DNA of 64,000 nt, taken from the NCBI RefSeq assembly GCF_003724155.1, contig NZ_RJJQ01000007.1:164686-228685 (forward strand). Direction: 5' to 3'. This DNA comes from Flexivirga caeni (GTDB taxonomy: Bacteria > Actinomycetota > Actinomycetes > Actinomycetales > Dermatophilaceae). Under the pieces are notes generated by a model. That model was not told the DNA's origin and ran no database searches. It saw only the letters and a program-made list of their open reading frames with translations. Numbering within the stretch: position 1 is the stretch's first letter; every line of letters begins with the position of its first letter. This document shows, piece by piece, positions 37,001 to 44,610 of this stretch. Position numbers and translations under genes: made by a program.

Positions 37001-37535
37001 CGAAGACCACGACACCGATCACCAGCGCCACCACGGCGAACGGAACGCTGGTCGTGAACGAGTGGTAGTCCCTGCCGAATCCAGTCAGCCGCGAGTTCTG
37101 GAACCAGTTCTGCTTGAGAAGCGCGCCCGTCATCAGCAGCACGCTGCCAGCCACGCTGAGCAGCATCAGCACCATGACCACGGTGTGCGCGAACCTGAGC
37201 CTGCGCCGGACCGCTCCGGCCAGCACGAACAGCAGACAGACGGTGAAGAGGCTGGGCTCGGCGGGAACGTTCAGCAGGCCGAGTGCGTCGTCGACGATGT
37301 CCACGACGATGCGGTTGTGCAACGGGACGCTGAGCAGCGACCAGATGGCGGCGAGCATGAAGAACCGGCCCACCCAGCGAGCGACTTGCTCCCGCCAGGG
37401 CGCGGTCGGCCGGTGCCGTTGCGCCGGGCCGCCATACGGGGTGAACGAACCCCGCAGGATTCCACGAGGGCGGCTGCCACGACCAGCGTTCGTCGATGGC
37501 TTGCACCGCGACGGCATCCACGTCAGCACCCTCAT
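34035..37535 (-). CDS. lysX: Bifunctional lysyl-phosphatidylglycerol synthase / lysyl-tRNA synthetase
   Basis: A 1166-residue LysX fusion, almost the length of M. tuberculosis LysX. N-terminal membrane domain with six or more segments (about 50-260: FFMLAAIWSLLSVPL, FAVVALVIGVVVFGL); DUF2156 aminoacyl-transferase domain (about 310-640: LRRLLLLHGENDSLGYFATR; ISLNFAVF-type core); OB fold (about 720-830: VSVAGRVRALRDLGGVCFAV); and class II LysRS catalytic domain with motif 2 NFRNEGADATHNPEFTSLEA and motif 3 GLGLGVDRTVMML. It charges tRNA with lysine and transfers lysine to phosphatidylglycerol, lowering surface charge and giving cationic-peptide resistance. ATGA overlap with the upstream hydrolase-like gene. 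Confidence 0.95.
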   Translation of the reverse strand: MRVLTWMPSRCKPSTNAGRGSRPRGILRGSFTPYGGPAQRHRPTAPWREQVARWVGRFFMLAAIWSLLSVPLHNRIVVDIVDDALGLLNVPAEPSLFTVCLLFVLAGAVRRRLRFAHTVVMVLMLLSVAGSVLLMTGALLKQNWFQNSRLTGFGRDYHSFTTSVPFAVVALVIGVVVFGLVAASRSAFPARLAPGSGTTAVVVLIAGLIASFAVTFVVSEAAPHRLHGTKEIARFSLRSVFGVRSDVTTPGLHGHLGHPWVYGLAGIMSTVALLLASLVFVRSGRGRQFQSTDEELAIRRLLLLHGENDSLGYFATRRDKSVIFSPDGQAAVTYRNEGSVSVASADPIGRPSSWQAAIQAWLEQCRGHGLYPAVLSSSERGTHEYVEAGLKAFALGDEAIIDVEAFSLRGRAMRPVRQAVTRLTRAGYTTRVRRHAELSAQELEHVAQLAEEWRGDETERGFSMALNRLGDPADGRCVIITAHDEAGRIRGFLSFVPWGVRGVSLDLMRRDRDAENGLNEYLVSQLIDAAPDHGITRVSLNFAVFREVFSSADQVGAGPITRLNDAALSFASRFFQLETLYRSNDKYKPTWVPRLLCYDPALTVPRAGLAMGIAEGFVPMMSPRVLTGPRPSDRQPPRPEAWFVERVREQEDALLLPAPPVPHLSEQQRIRRGKLELLDELGMNAYPAAVPRSDRVREILRAYGDLPPDHISHSQVSVAGRVRALRDLGGVCFAVLEDEGDVLQVMVTAADSPDAQRCLWRKTVDLGDLVSVTGPVATSRSGELSVLMHAWQMAAKCLRPMPRPGVLPSEDTRVRFRSLELILDPRARGLLRQRSAAVRAMREAFQTHGFIEVETPMLQPVHGGAAARPFTTHINAYNMELFLRIAPELYLKRLAVGGMQRIFEIGRNFRNEGADATHNPEFTSLEAYAAYGDYMMMRELTREVLLKVAHAIHGRPIALRPNGSGGYDEVDLSIPWPTITVHDAVSKAAGVRLTTASDRDEIVSVCQQHGIPVRRDQSAGKLVMELYESLVEKQTSFPTFYCDFPVEVSPLARRHRDDPRLTEQWDLVAFGAEIGTAYSELTDPVDQRQRFTQQSLAAAGGDVEAMQLDEAFLAALELALPPTGGLGLGVDRTVMMLTGQSIKATLAFPFVRPQDATATDTGPLGG

Positions 37536-38680
37536 CCTCGACTCTTCGGGCGCCCGAGCACTGGAGTGGGCGTGGGGAGGTGGTTGGTGAGCCAGGACAA
37601 GGCGGTCCGTTGACCGGCGAGGGAACTCGATGGACGCCGAGCGGGTACCGTGAGCCGCAGCGGGGAACGGGCAAGGGCTTGCAGGGCCGAGACCTGCCGC
37701 ACCACAGAGGGCGCGGCATCTCGTGTTGTGAGCGTCAAGATGCGTGCTGGTGGGACTGGCATGTTGTGCAGCCGCCACAGCAGGTTGTCCAGATCAGCTA
37801 CAACCGGGTCGTGCTGAGTCGAGGCGGTTCGTCTGAGACCCGACGCCGACGCAGTATGTGGCGGAGTGAGATACCCGTCGATCGCCGCGCCGGCGTAGAA
37901 GACGTTCGGATCAAGTAGCGAGAGCCTGGCCGCACAGTAGCCTCCGGAGGCCACCCCGAGGACGCCCCAGCCCAGAGGCCGGACGCGGTATGTCTTGGTG
38001 AGGGTGAGCGGCAGGTCCGTGTCGAGGAAGGCTTGGGGCTGCGGGCCACCGGGTGCGGTCGTGCACGGCTGACGGCGATGGCGACCGAGTGATGAGTTCA
38101 TCATGACGAGAACGGCTGGGCGGGCATGCCGCGTGCGTAGCAGATCTAGGTATAAGTGGGCAGTACGGACGGGATCGCGATAGCGCGGCTGCCGGGTATT
38201 GCCACCAAGCACTTCGACCACCGGGAATCGCCGCCGGGCGAAGGCCGGCTGGAAATACTGCGGCGGAAGATACAGATCCAGTGGCACACGCAGGCCGGAC
38301 GCTACACCGTCAAGCGTGAGGGAGACGAGTTGTCCCCGGTGTGTTCGTTGCCCCGGGCTGGCGAAGGCATCGTTCGTCATTCCGCGCAGGCGGGATGTCG
38401 GCCCGGGCTGCGCGAGGCGATGGACCGAGTGGCGGGTAACTCCGGTATTGCTGAGCCCGAGAAGATCGCTCCAGGAGGAGTAGAAACCTCCGGCGTCGTT
38501 GGCCAGCACGAACACGAGGGCGACTGCCGTGAGCTGGTTTACGCCCAGCAGCGTGAACCGGACGACGTTCTTGACCCAGTGCGGCCAGGAGGCCCGGTGC
38601 CAATCAGCCAACACGACCACCAGGGAGATGACCGAAAGCAGGATCAGCAAGACCAGCAGGGCGCGTCCTGTGAGGCTCAC
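37532..38680 (-). CDS. Membrane-anchored alpha/beta-hydrolase-like protein lacking catalytic Ser and His (pseudoenzyme)
   Basis: A 382-residue paralogue of the hydrolase encoded just upstream. Two N-terminal transmembrane segments (ALLVLLILLSVISLVVVLAD; NQLTAVALVFVLAND), then an external antigen-85/esterase-D-type domain. At the nucleophile elbow it reads WGVLGVASGGYC where the paralogue has WGAIGDSTGGYC, so Ser is Ala; the C-terminal GGHNARTW His segment is replaced by RRPSSSLAG. It is therefore probably a non-catalytic, regulatory or binding version. GTG start at 38680 after GGTGG; stop overlaps lysX start (ATGA), so LysX is translationally coupled to it. Confidence 0.85.
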   Translation of the reverse strand: MSLTGRALLVLLILLSVISLVVVLADWHRASWPHWVKNVVRFTLLGVNQLTAVALVFVLANDAGGFYSSWSDLLGLSNTGVTRHSVHRLAQPGPTSRLRGMTNDAFASPGQRTHRGQLVSLTLDGVASGLRVPLDLYLPPQYFQPAFARRRFPVVEVLGGNTRQPRYRDPVRTAHLYLDLLRTRHARPAVLVMMNSSLGRHRRQPCTTAPGGPQPQAFLDTDLPLTLTKTYRVRPLGWGVLGVASGGYCAARLSLLDPNVFYAGAAIDGYLTPPHTASASGLRRTASTQHDPVVADLDNLLWRLHNMPVPPARILTLTTRDAAPSVVRQVSALQALARSPLRLTVPARRPSSSLAGQRTALSWLTNHLPTPTPVLGRPKSRG

Positions 38681-38702
38681 TGGACCACCTTCCTCACGGC
38701 TC

Positions 38703-39902
38703 TCATCGTGCGCGCGCAATCTGTGCGGACAACCAGGTCAAGGCGGAGGGGAGCTGACCTGACCAGGTACGAGCGTTGTGCCCCCCGGTGGGCGAGACGA
38801 GCAGTGTGCCGTTGGTCGGCGGGCGAATGACACGGGCGAACGAGAGTGCCTCGGTGTAGCCGTCCGCCCCCTTCTCGGTCCGGGCAGTCGCGATCAACAA
38901 CGACACGGGCGGCGCGGGCAGATGCAGCATCCGCCAGCGCAAGTCGTTCAGGTGGCGTACTGCTGGCGATCCGCCCCACAGGTCACCGGTAGTCCCGTCG
39001 CGCAACGCGAAGTAGTACCCGGACAGCGACGCGGATGCGGTGAAGATCAACGGGTGGGTCATCGCGAGTTTCGTGACGCAATAGCCGCCGGTTGAGTCGC
39101 CTATCGCGCCCCAGCCGACCGGCTTGACCCGGTAGCTGCGCGCAATCTGGGCAGGTACGTCGGCCGCGAAAAAGGTCAGCGCCTGCGGACCACCAGGGAC
39201 ATCGGTGCATTCGGTGTCGCGCGGGAATGTGACGGACGGGCGCATCATCACCAGGATCATCGGCCGCGCACGGCCGAGGCGCTGTAGTCGCTCCAGCACG
39301 TCCGGGTACCGTAGTCCGCGCACGAGGCCGATGTCATTACCGGGATATCCGGTCATCACCTCAACGCCCGGAAACCGTGCGGTCGCGTAACGACGCTGAA
39401 AATACTGCGGTGGGAAGTACACGAACGCGTGCTCATGCAATCCCGAGATCGCGCCAAGAATCGTCACTGACTCCAGCCGCCCTCGCCGCGACCACTGGGC
39501 TGGTGTTCCTGTCACGCTGTGTACTTGGATGCGTCCGGCCGATGCCGGATCCATGTCAGTCGGCACCGACGGAGCAAGCACGCCCGGCGACGGGCGAACC
39601 TTCGGCGTTGACGTTCCTGTCGCCTGCTGCGATGGCTGGCCGCTCTGCCCGACCCCGCTGAATTGCTGCGTCAGGGCCTGATGCAGTTGGCCCCACGAGG
39701 TATAGAAGTAGTTGTTGTCGTTGACGAGGGCGGCCACCAGCGCCAATGCCGCGAGCTGGCACATCAGGACGATGATGACTCTTTGCACCCCAACCACCAC
39801 GCGGCCGCCGCGGCAACGCCGCCAAATGGCTACGCCGAGCACCGGCAGGAGGACCGTCACGATCATCAGGGCAGCGATCAGTCCGCGCCCGGTCAACGTC
39901 AT
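38703..39902 (-). CDS. Membrane-anchored antigen-85-like esterase
   Basis: A 399-residue esterase of the antigen-85/esterase-D type. Two N-terminal transmembrane helices (IAALMIVTVLLPVLGVAIW; VIIVLMCQLAALALVAALV) then an external alpha/beta-hydrolase domain (about 130-399): nucleophile Ser in AIGDSTGGYC, possible acid in ARTEKGADGY, and catalytic His in SPTGGHNARTW. Could act on aminoacyl- or acyl-lipids at the outer membrane face; aminoacyl-phosphatidylglycerol hydrolases are a known functional partner of such synthases, so removal of Lys from Lys-PG is a plausible role here (inference). Heads the three-gene unit with the pseudo-hydrolase (22-bp gap) and lysX. Confidence 0.87.
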   Translation of the reverse strand: MTLTGRGLIAALMIVTVLLPVLGVAIWRRCRGGRVVVGVQRVIIVLMCQLAALALVAALVNDNNYFYTSWGQLHQALTQQFSGVGQSGQPSQQATGTSTPKVRPSPGVLAPSVPTDMDPASAGRIQVHSVTGTPAQWSRRGRLESVTILGAISGLHEHAFVYFPPQYFQRRYATARFPGVEVMTGYPGNDIGLVRGLRYPDVLERLQRLGRARPMILVMMRPSVTFPRDTECTDVPGGPQALTFFAADVPAQIARSYRVKPVGWGAIGDSTGGYCVTKLAMTHPLIFTASASLSGYYFALRDGTTGDLWGGSPAVRHLNDLRWRMLHLPAPPVSLLIATARTEKGADGYTEALSFARVIRPPTNGTLLVSPTGGHNARTWSGQLPSALTWLSAQIARAR

Positions 39903-40274
39903 GTCGCCGCACTGCCCCTTCAGTCCTCTCGCCGGCGGTACCCCCGACCGGCGTTATCGTCGGCGGCTAGCCTGTCATTCGCGCATCGACCACGTGCACC
40001 CTTCGCCTGGGTGGTACCTGTCGCCAATGGTCGGGTTGTTGTCCTTGGCCGACCGCAAGACGACGTCCGACCAGCTGTCTGGGACCGCCCTGTCACCAGC
40101 TCCGTGGTGGCCGTTTCGTGTACCGGGGGTGCGCGAGCACCCAGGCATGAGCCTGGTGATACCCACCTTCGGTGGGCGGAAAGCAGACGCCTGGCGGTGG
40201 TGTCCCGTCAGGCGTGCCGTCAGACTATGCCTTTCGTGGGTCATAGTTCTACCAATGCGAAGGAGGCCCGGCGG
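39903..40274. other. Divergent promoter region between esterase-lysX operon and two-component system
   Basis: About 370 bp with no convincing gene. It must hold promoters for the minus-strand esterase operon and the plus-strand response-regulator operon. The regulator gene has an AGGAGG ribosome-binding site (40261-40266). No clear palindrome was recognised. Confidence 0.5.
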
Positions 40275-40922
40275 ATGATCAGGGTGCTGATCGTCGATGA
40301 CGAGTCGCTGGTGCGCTCAGGGGTATCAATGATCCTCGAAGCCGCTGAGGATATTGAAGTCGTGGGGTCGTGCGACGGTCCTCGGGCGATGGAGACGTTC
40401 TTGCTGCATCGCCCAGATGTCGTGCTGCTGGATATCCGGATGCCGGAAGTCGACGGGTTGACGGTGCTGCAGCAGTTGCGCTCCCGGCGGGACCCGCCCA
40501 GGGTCGCGATGCTGACCACCTTCAGCGCCGATGAGCATGTCGTCTTCGCGCTGCGGGCCGGAGCGGCCGGCTTCTTGCTCAAAGACAGCGACCCGGAGGT
40601 GCTGGTGCAGGCTGTGCGGGCGCTCGCAGCGGGCGGATCGGTGCTGTCACCGCAGGTCACCGGTACGGTGATCAACGGGTTCCTCGGGGCACAGATCAGC
40701 CCGGAGCTGCACCGGGCAGTCGCCGGCTTGAGCCCGCGGGAGCGGGAGATCATGGGGCTGCTCGGTGAGGGCATGTCCAACGCCGAAATCGCCGAGCACC
40801 TCTTCTTGTCGGTGGCGACGGTGAAGGAGTATGTCAGCGCTGTGCTGCTCAAGCTAGGCGTGGGCAATCGGGTTCAGGTGGCGGTGCTGGCCTATCAGGT
40901 GGGACTGGTTCACGGCTCATGA
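40275..40922 (+). CDS. LuxR/NarL-family response regulator
   Basis: A 215-residue response regulator. Receiver domain (1-120): DDESLVRSGVSMIL, phospho-acceptor Asp53 in VVLLDIRMPEVDG, conserved Lys in GFLLKDSDPEVL. C-terminal NarL/LuxR helix-turn-helix: LSPREREIMGLLGEGMSNAE and LFLSVATVKEYVSAVLLKLG. Partner of the histidine kinase encoded next (ATGA overlap). Divergent from the esterase-lysX operon, so it may control that envelope-modifying set (inference). Confidence 0.93.
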   Translation: MIRVLIVDDESLVRSGVSMILEAAEDIEVVGSCDGPRAMETFLLHRPDVVLLDIRMPEVDGLTVLQQLRSRRDPPRVAMLTTFSADEHVVFALRAGAAGFLLKDSDPEVLVQAVRALAAGGSVLSPQVTGTVINGFLGAQISPELHRAVAGLSPREREIMGLLGEGMSNAEIAEHLFLSVATVKEYVSAVLLKLGVGNRVQVAVLAYQVGLVHGS

Positions 40923-42148
40923 CGTTCCGATCACCCGCCGGCCCCGATAAGGAGCGAGTGAAGGCGATAGGGAGCCGATCGGACTGGCTCTCGCGCGCCT
41001 GGTCGCACGCCGACTCGCGAGCGCGAGCCACCTGGGGGCGGTGGCGGCACCAACGATGGTTCGCCGCTGCGGTCGAGGCGTGTGTAGTGGGAGTTGCCGC
41101 GGTGGACGCGATCCCCTACCGGACCTCAGGGGCCTCGGACTGGACCTGGTCGTTGCTGGCGGTGGCGGGCCTTCTCGTCCGCAAACGGTGGAGCACGCTG
41201 TCCTGGGCGGCGTGTTTGCCGGGATTGCTCTCCACGGACGTGGTGGTCGCTCCACTCGTTGCAGTGTTCTCGGTCGCTGACCGAGCACGTCGGAGCTGGG
41301 TCGTGGTCGTCGTGGTGCTCGGAACCTTCGCGGCGCAACTGGTCGGCTTTCTCAACAACGGGTTTGCGTCCGGAGAGATCGCGCGGCTGCAGGACATCGT
41401 CTACTCGGCAGTGTTCGCTGCTGGCCCCGCAGCGGCCGGGCTACTGGCACAGGCACGGAGGCGAATCTCGGTGCAACTGCAGGAGCTCATGGCGAGTCAT
41501 CAGCGTGAGCAAGAGTTGGCGACCACGTCGGTGCTGGCGGAGGAACGGACCCGCTTAGCACGCGAGATGCATGACGTTGTCTCGCACCAGGTGAGCCTGG
41601 TCGCGTTGCAGGCTGGGGCCTGGCAGGTGACCACCACGAGCGAACGGGACAGACAGCAGGCAAGCACGATCAGGGTGCTGGCAGTGCGCACTTTGGACGA
41701 ATTGCGGGCAATGGTAGGGGTGCTGCGCGGCTCCTCTGAACTGGAACTGGAGCCACAGCCCCGACTGGCCGACCTGCAACGCCTGGTCGTCGACAGCGGC
41801 ACCGGCGCCCAACTGCACTGGGACACCGACCGATCCCGGCCATGGCCGGAGGCCGTGGAGCGCGCCGCGTACCGAAGCGTGCAAGAGGGCCTGACCAACG
41901 TACGCAAACATGCACCCGGGGCACCAGTGACCGTCAGCGTCCATGGCGACCTGGACAGCCTCACCGTCCAAATCCGCAACGGACCACCTCCCGATGGCAC
42001 GCGCCACCGCCGAAACATCCCCGGGGGCGGACACGGTCTGGTTGGCCTGCGCGAACGAGCCGAGCTGCTCCATGGCAGCCTGCACGCTGGTCCCACGAGC
42101 GATGGCGGCTACACGCTCACCGTCACGCTGCGACACCCGCCCGCGTAG
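40919..42148 (+). CDS. Sensor histidine kinase (HisKA_3 / DesK-LiaS type)
   Basis: A 409-residue membrane histidine kinase. Residues 40-190 contain about five hydrophobic segments; the dimerisation/phosphotransfer domain holds His218 in REMHDVVSHQVSLVALQ; the ATPase domain has the N box QEGLTNVRKHAPG and G box GGGHGLVGLRERAELLHG. No large extracellular sensor domain, so it probably senses the membrane itself, as kinases of envelope stress do. Cognate to the upstream response regulator. Confidence 0.93.
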   Translation: MTFRSPAGPDKERVKAIGSRSDWLSRAWSHADSRARATWGRWRHQRWFAAAVEACVVGVAAVDAIPYRTSGASDWTWSLLAVAGLLVRKRWSTLSWAACLPGLLSTDVVVAPLVAVFSVADRARRSWVVVVVVLGTFAAQLVGFLNNGFASGEIARLQDIVYSAVFAAGPAAAGLLAQARRRISVQLQELMASHQREQELATTSVLAEERTRLAREMHDVVSHQVSLVALQAGAWQVTTTSERDRQQASTIRVLAVRTLDELRAMVGVLRGSSELELEPQPRLADLQRLVVDSGTGAQLHWDTDRSRPWPEAVERAAYRSVQEGLTNVRKHAPGAPVTVSVHGDLDSLTVQIRNGPPPDGTRHRRNIPGGGHGLVGLRERAELLHGSLHAGPTSDGGYTLTVTLRHPPA

Positions 42149-42215
42149 CCGGGGAATGACGGGAGCGGCTTCGGCGTCCTCGCCGGTCACGCCACCGCAA
42201 CGACCCAGCGTCACA

Positions 42216-42246
42216 GGCACGGCCCGGCAACCTTCCGGGCCGTGCC
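42216..42246 (+). terminator. Hairpin terminator of the two-component operon
   Basis: Perfect 12-bp inverted repeat GGCACGGCCCGG / CCGGGCCGTGCC with a 7-nt loop, 68 bp after the kinase stop. No T-run, as is frequent in high-GC actinobacteria. Confidence 0.65.
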
Positions 42247-42378
42247 CCCAGCGATGACGTGGATGATCCTCTCCCGATGTGTCGGCGACTACCCGCGTGG
42301 GTCGTCGGCGGACGCAACGCGACCCGTCGTCCTGCAGGGCCTCGGCGTGACGGAGACGTCACGCCAGGCCGTGCTGGA

Positions 42379-42657
42379 TCAGCCGCGGACCCGGGAGCGG
42401 GCTCCGATGCGTTGCCACACCAATAGCACGATGACGGCGCCAATTACCGAACCGATGATCCCCGACGGCTGGAAGAATCCGTCGCTGCCATCCTTGTGGA
42501 AGATCAGGTAACCCAGAAAACCTCCAACGAACGACCCGATCATCCCGATCAAAACGGTCATCGGAATCGACATTTCCTGGCGGCCTGGGACCAGCAGGCG
42601 TGCTAAGGCACCGGCGATCAAACCGATCACCACGAGACTGACGATCAAACCGAACAT
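42379..42657 (-). CDS. GlsB/YeaQ/YmgE-family stress membrane protein
   Basis: A 92-residue membrane protein with three glycine-rich hydrophobic segments: GLIVSLVVIGLIAGALARLL, MTVLIGMIGSFVGGFLGYLI, IIGSVIGAVIVLLVW. The family (transglycosylase-associated protein) is induced by general stress; mechanism unknown. Downstream of a CsbD gene on the same strand, separated by a hairpin, so probably the second gene of a small stress operon with reduced read-through. Confidence 0.9.
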   Translation of the reverse strand: MFGLIVSLVVIGLIAGALARLLVPGRQEMSIPMTVLIGMIGSFVGGFLGYLIFHKDGSDGFFQPSGIIGSVIGAVIVLLVWQRIGARSRVRG

Positions 42658-42722
42658 ATTGTGTAGTGCTCCTCGAACTTCGGACCGTCGCTCTGGACGG
42701 TACTCGGGTTGGCGGCGGCGGC

Positions 42723-42756
42723 GGGGTTGCGCGCCCCCGATCAGGCGCGCAACCCC
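42723..42756 (-). terminator. Strong hairpin between CsbD and GlsB genes
   Basis: Perfect 12-bp inverted repeat GGGGTTGCGCGC / GCGCGCAACCCC around a 10-nt loop, 17 bp after the CsbD stop. It may terminate or attenuate the CsbD transcript before the GlsB gene or protect its 3' end. Confidence 0.6.
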
Positions 42757-42773
42757 AGCGAGCGTCAAGCAGG

Positions 42774-42947
42774 TCAGTTCTTGAAGGCGTCCTTGACCTT
42801 CTCGCCAGCGTCCTTCGCGTCACCGGCCACCTGATCCTTCTTGCCTTCGGCCTGCAGGTCAGCGTTGTCGGTGTGTTTGCCCACGGTCTCCTTGACCTCG
42901 CCGGCAGCCTTCTGAGCGGCGTTCTTGGCCTTGTCCATCATTCCCAT
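42774..42947 (-). CDS. CsbD-family stress protein (second copy)
   Basis: A 57-residue CsbD-like protein: MGMMDKAKNAAQKAAGEVKE, then HTDNADLQAEGKKDQVAGDA, ending VKDAFKN. Same family and size as the copy at 12930-13103. AGGAG ribosome-binding site before the ATG at 42947. Unlike the first copy, no SigB/SigF promoter is seen; instead two TetR-type palindromes lie 64-97 bp upstream, so its control is probably by the neighbouring TetR protein. Confidence 0.9.
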   Translation of the reverse strand: MGMMDKAKNAAQKAAGEVKETVGKHTDNADLQAEGKKDQVAGDAKDAGEKVKDAFKN

Positions 42948-43010
42948 AGTGGGCTCCTCATCCTTCGTCGTGAGCGTGCAGCATGAGCGCCGTACGCAAC
43001 AGCAATGAGC

Positions 43011-43044
43011 TTACAGTGTAAACCACAGACGGCTTACACTGTTA
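43011..43044. promoter_or_regulatory. Paired TetR-type operators upstream of CsbD
   Basis: TTACAGTGTAA (43011-43021) and TTACACTGTTA (43034-43044): two near-identical palindromes of form TTACAnTGTAA, 23 bp centre to centre, that also pair with one another as a 9-bp inverted repeat (ACAGTGTAA/TTACACTGT). They lie between the 3' end of the TetR gene and the CsbD gene, in the latter's promoter region. Confidence 0.68.
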
Positions 43045-43078
43045 ACCAAAGCTGCGACAAGGGGTGGAAGCGTACGAG

Positions 43079-43894
43079 TCAGTCCAGTTGTGCGGCAACC
43101 CGGTCCAGCAGGTCGATCAGGGCGGAGTCGAATTCATCCCCGTAGTGATCCTCAGCGAGTTCGCGCGCCAACGAGTGAATCACCGGGTATCGGTTCTCGT
43201 CGATGTCGTCTTGAGGATCCAAGAGCTCCGCAGGAGTCGCGGCCGCATCGGTCGACTCGGCCTCGGCATCGGTGCGGCCGGGGTCGAGTCCGCCCGGAAC
43301 CGGATCGCTGGTGCCCTGCGCAGAGAACGAGCCGTCCCCAGATTGCGGATCTCGTAACGTGAGCGCACCGGTCTCCATCAGGAGGTACCCGAGCAGGAAG
43401 CTGTTGAAGGAGCGGTAGGCGAACAACAACTGATCCGGGTCAAATCCTTCATCAGCCAGTGTTCGCAGCATGTTCTCGATCCATGACAGCGACCGCAACG
43501 GAGGGTTGACCCACGGGGCCTCAGCTGGCCGAGTGGCCACCAACGGAAAGGCGTGAGGATGAGCGAGCGCGTAACGGCGAACACCGTGGGCCAGTCGGGA
43601 CAGGTAGTCTCGCCAACCGTCGTCTGCCCCGGATCGCACCAGCCGGTCGTTGTCCAGCTCGGTCACGACCAGTTCCACCACCGCATCGAGCAGCTCATCG
43701 CGTGTCGAGAAATGCTTGTACAGTGACATCGCTTCGACACCCAGCCGATTCCCCACCGCACGCATCGACGCAGCACCGAGTCCGCGAGCATCAATCACCT
43801 CCAGTGCCGCTCGGGCGATCCGATCACGCGACAAACCCGGTCCACGACGCCCACCTCGAGGCGACCGGCTATCTTCCGCATCTCGCTGGGCCAT
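43079..43894 (-). CDS. TetR/AcrR-family regulator with TetR_C domain
   Basis: A 271-residue regulator of the TetR type with a long C-terminal ligand domain (TetR_C, as in tetracycline repressors). Helix-turn-helix: RDRIARAALEVIDARGLGAA and GNRLGVEAMSLYKHFSTRDE. Between about 190 and 230 there is an acidic, low-complexity insertion (GGLDPGRTDAEAESTDAAA). The paired operators sit 35 bp past its stop, before the CsbD-GlsB genes on the same strand, so these are its likely targets. Start at ATG 43894. Confidence 0.88.
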   Translation of the reverse strand: MAQRDAEDSRSPRGGRRGPGLSRDRIARAALEVIDARGLGAASMRAVGNRLGVEAMSLYKHFSTRDELLDAVVELVVTELDNDRLVRSGADDGWRDYLSRLAHGVRRYALAHPHAFPLVATRPAEAPWVNPPLRSLSWIENMLRTLADEGFDPDQLLFAYRSFNSFLLGYLLMETGALTLRDPQSGDGSFSAQGTSDPVPGGLDPGRTDAEAESTDAAATPAELLDPQDDIDENRYPVIHSLARELAEDHYGDEFDSALIDLLDRVAAQLD

Positions 43895-44231
43895 CCATCG
43901 ATAGTGCCATCTGAGACTGAAGGCGTACCCGTCCTTCTTCGCGCAGTCTTCATCGACCCAGCGAGGATCATTGCGCGCCGACTTCCCATGACGGGTGTCA
44001 CTAAGTGGGAGCCGGTGTCCGCCGTCGTCCAGCGGGATCGGATTCCCGCCGCGCCTGCGTGGCCGACCCATCACATCGCCTGGGGTGCGCCGACGTTGGC
44101 TGAACAGTCGATCCGCTCTTGGGGATCGGATCGCTGCACGCCGGGTTCGGGAAGTCACCCGGGGAAACGGGTCCGCCATTCGGCAGACGCCGTGCCCTGG
44201 GACCTTGACTTCGGTTATTGGACACGGAGGT

Positions 44232-44335
44232 TGATTGCAGCGCGCGTGACAGCGTAGCGGTGCAGTCAGCTTCGTAGTCGTTCGGCGTCTTGTAAGCGCA
44301 CCGTGAGTGACGCCGCTTGGTGTTGTACCAGGTCA
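44232..44335 (-). pseudogene. C-terminal fragment of IS3-family transposase (OrfB)
   Basis: A fragment reading WLTWYNTKRRHSRCAYKTPN then DYEADCTA, the typical C-terminal end of IS3-family integrase-like transposases (W-YN-RRxHS...). It lacks the DDE core and is fused in frame to a truncated ABC-transporter segment. No intact IS ends were recognised, so it is the scar of an insertion or deletion. Marks the left border of the amine/aromatic gene cluster. Confidence 0.75.
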
Positions 44336-44610
44336 GCCATCGGACGATGCCAAAGCTCAAGTACTGGCGAGCCGTGCTGAGATCGTTCATGATTCGTGAT
44401 CGGAGCTGCCCGGACTGCCACTGGTTGTGGAACGACATCGGCAGCACCTGCAAGCGCGCGTAGAGGTCCTCGCGGATGTCCCGCTCCACGCCCATAGTCG
44501 CCCGCGACACCAGCCAGCGCCGAATGAACCACAAGATGGCCTCCGACATGCCGACCGCGAGCGCAGCGGTGCCGAGCAACCAAGGGCAGGAGGCGCAGCA
44601 GGTCCGTCAT
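44336..44610 (-). pseudogene. Truncated ABC-exporter membrane-domain fragment
   Basis: Remnant of the N-terminal transmembrane domain of an ABC exporter: LGTAALAVGMSEAILWFIRR, then VERDIREDLYARLQVLPMSF and QSGQLRSRIMNDLSTARQYL. It ends abruptly at the IS3 fragment, and the ATP-binding domain is missing; the first 15-20 residues (MTDLLRLLPLV) are in another frame, so it is also shifted. Non-functional. Confidence 0.7.

Noticed and set aside
39975..40244. 89-codon minus-strand frame in the esterase/response-regulator gap
   Set aside because: No ribosome-binding site, no recognisable domain and unlikely composition; treated as promoter region.
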